Positions 63,555-64,000 of a DNA stretch of 64,000 nucleotides are shown in pieces (position 1 is the stretch's first letter; each line of letters begins with the position of its first letter). Origin of the DNA: Paracoccus jeotgali (GTDB taxonomy: Bacteria > Pseudomonadota > Alphaproteobacteria > Rhodobacterales > Rhodobacteraceae); assembly GCF_002865605.1 (NCBI RefSeq), contig NZ_CP025583.1:414501-478500 (forward strand). Reading direction: 5' to 3'. Under the pieces are notes generated by a model. It ran no database searches and had not been told where the DNA came from. It worked only from the letters and a program-made list of their open reading frames with translations. Position numbers and translations under genes: made by a program.

Positions 63555-64000
63555 ATGGCACAGGTCAAGATCTGCGGGCTGAGCCAGCCCGAGCATGTCG
63601 ATGCCGCGATCCGGGCCGGGGCGGGATTTCTGGGCTTTGTCTTCTTTCCGAAATCCCCCCGCAATGTCAGCGCCGAGACGGCGGCCGCCCTGACCGCCGA
63701 GGTGCCGCCCGGCATCGCGCGGGTGGGGCTGTTCGTGAACCCGGACGACGCGCTGCTGGACCGGGTGCTGGGCCTCGTGCCGCTCGATATCCTGCAACTG
63801 CACGGGGCCGAGACGCCCGAGCGGGTCTCGCAGATCCGCGCCCGCACCGGGCTGCCGGTGATGAAGGCGGTGGGCGTCTCGACCCCTGCCGATCTGGATG
63901 CGCTGTGGGATTACGGGCTGGTTGCGGACATGCTGCTGGTCGACGCCAAGCCGCCGCCGGACGCGGTGCTGCCGGGCGGAAACGGGCTGGCCTTCGACTG
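63555..64000 (+). CDS. trpF: Phosphoribosylanthranilate isomerase (3' end outside window)
   Basis: TrpF makes CdRP in tryptophan synthesis. The TIM-barrel start [18 protein letters not shown] has the catalytic cysteine of KICGL. Further motifs are [16 protein letters not shown] and ILQLHGAE. 148 codons are visible and the frame is open to the last base; the usual length is about 210. It begins 18 bases after the LapA-like gene. Confidence 0.93.
   Translation, partial: MAQVKICGLSQPEHVDAAIRAGAGFLGFVFFPKSPRNVSAETAAALTAEVPPGIARVGLFVNPDDALLDRVLGLVPLDILQLHGAETPERVSQIRARTGLPVMKAVGVSTPADLDALWDYGLVADMLLVDAKPPPDAVLPGGNGLAFD

Overview
The window is a GC-rich piece of chromosome from an alphaproteobacterium. 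It most resembles a Paracoccus-like member of the Rhodobacteraceae. The support is the gene order tRNA-Trp–secE–nusG–rplKA–rplJL–rpoBC, the cmk–rpsA–ihfB–lapA-like–trpF block, a groESL operon with a CIRCE element, an HdaA-type DnaA regulator next to polyphosphate kinase, and protein sequences typical of that family. It is mostly core genome. I see no insertion sequence, prophage, integrase, CRISPR array or toxin-antitoxin cassette.

Layout. 1-1.1 kb: end of an ABC exporter. 1.2-14.5 kb: tRNA-Trp, a sulfotransferase-like gene with an unusual start, then protein export and transcription/translation core genes (secE, nusG, rplK, rplA, rplJ, rplL, rpoB, rpoC), with several hairpins and a probable L10 leader. 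14.5-17.3 kb: lon and tRNA-Val. 17.3-23.5 kb (minus strand): EpmB-like radical SAM enzyme, hspQ, a frameshifted AI-2E-type permease, a two-gene carboxynorspermidine pathway and a STAS/anti-sigma pair. 23.5-30.5 kb: carboxylesterase, rplT-rpmI, pyk, N-formylglutamate amidohydrolase, a GNAT-like protein and a CidA/LrgB pair. 30.7-40.8 kb: smc, tRNA-Gly, DUF1489, an intact AI-2E permease, hdaA, ppk1 and ppx. 41.1-43.3 kb: groESL. 43.3-53.0 kb: TraB-like lipoprotein-or-secreted protein, Mn-dependent pyrophosphatase, HAD phosphatase, ribF, a Cys-cluster protein, threonine aldolase, a hydrolase/isomerase pair, prs, a SixA phosphatase and argB. 53.1-57.9 kb: a seven-gene chemotaxis operon. 58.0-64.0 kb: rpsB, tsf, cmk, rpsA, ihfB, a LapA-like protein and the start of trpF.

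The most interesting region is the chemotaxis operon on the minus strand. Five of its six junctions overlap or lie within 4 bases, and the sixth has 7 bases. Its order (STAS protein, CheY, CheA, CheW, CheR, second CheY, small protein) matches the Sinorhizobium meliloti cheS-to-cheT order, but cheB and cheD are absent. The last gene encodes an unannotated 117-residue protein with a D-x3-Q helix motif and an acidic-hydrophobic C-terminal tail like that of CheZ phosphatase, so I propose it is a CheT/CheZ-type CheY phosphatase. Other points worth checking are a sulfotransferase-like gene whose best start codon is ATC, a one-base frameshift in a permease gene, three 15-16-base-spaced repeats in front of pyk, an 18-base palindrome and a structured leader in front of rpsB, and a near-consensus IHF site in front of ihfB.
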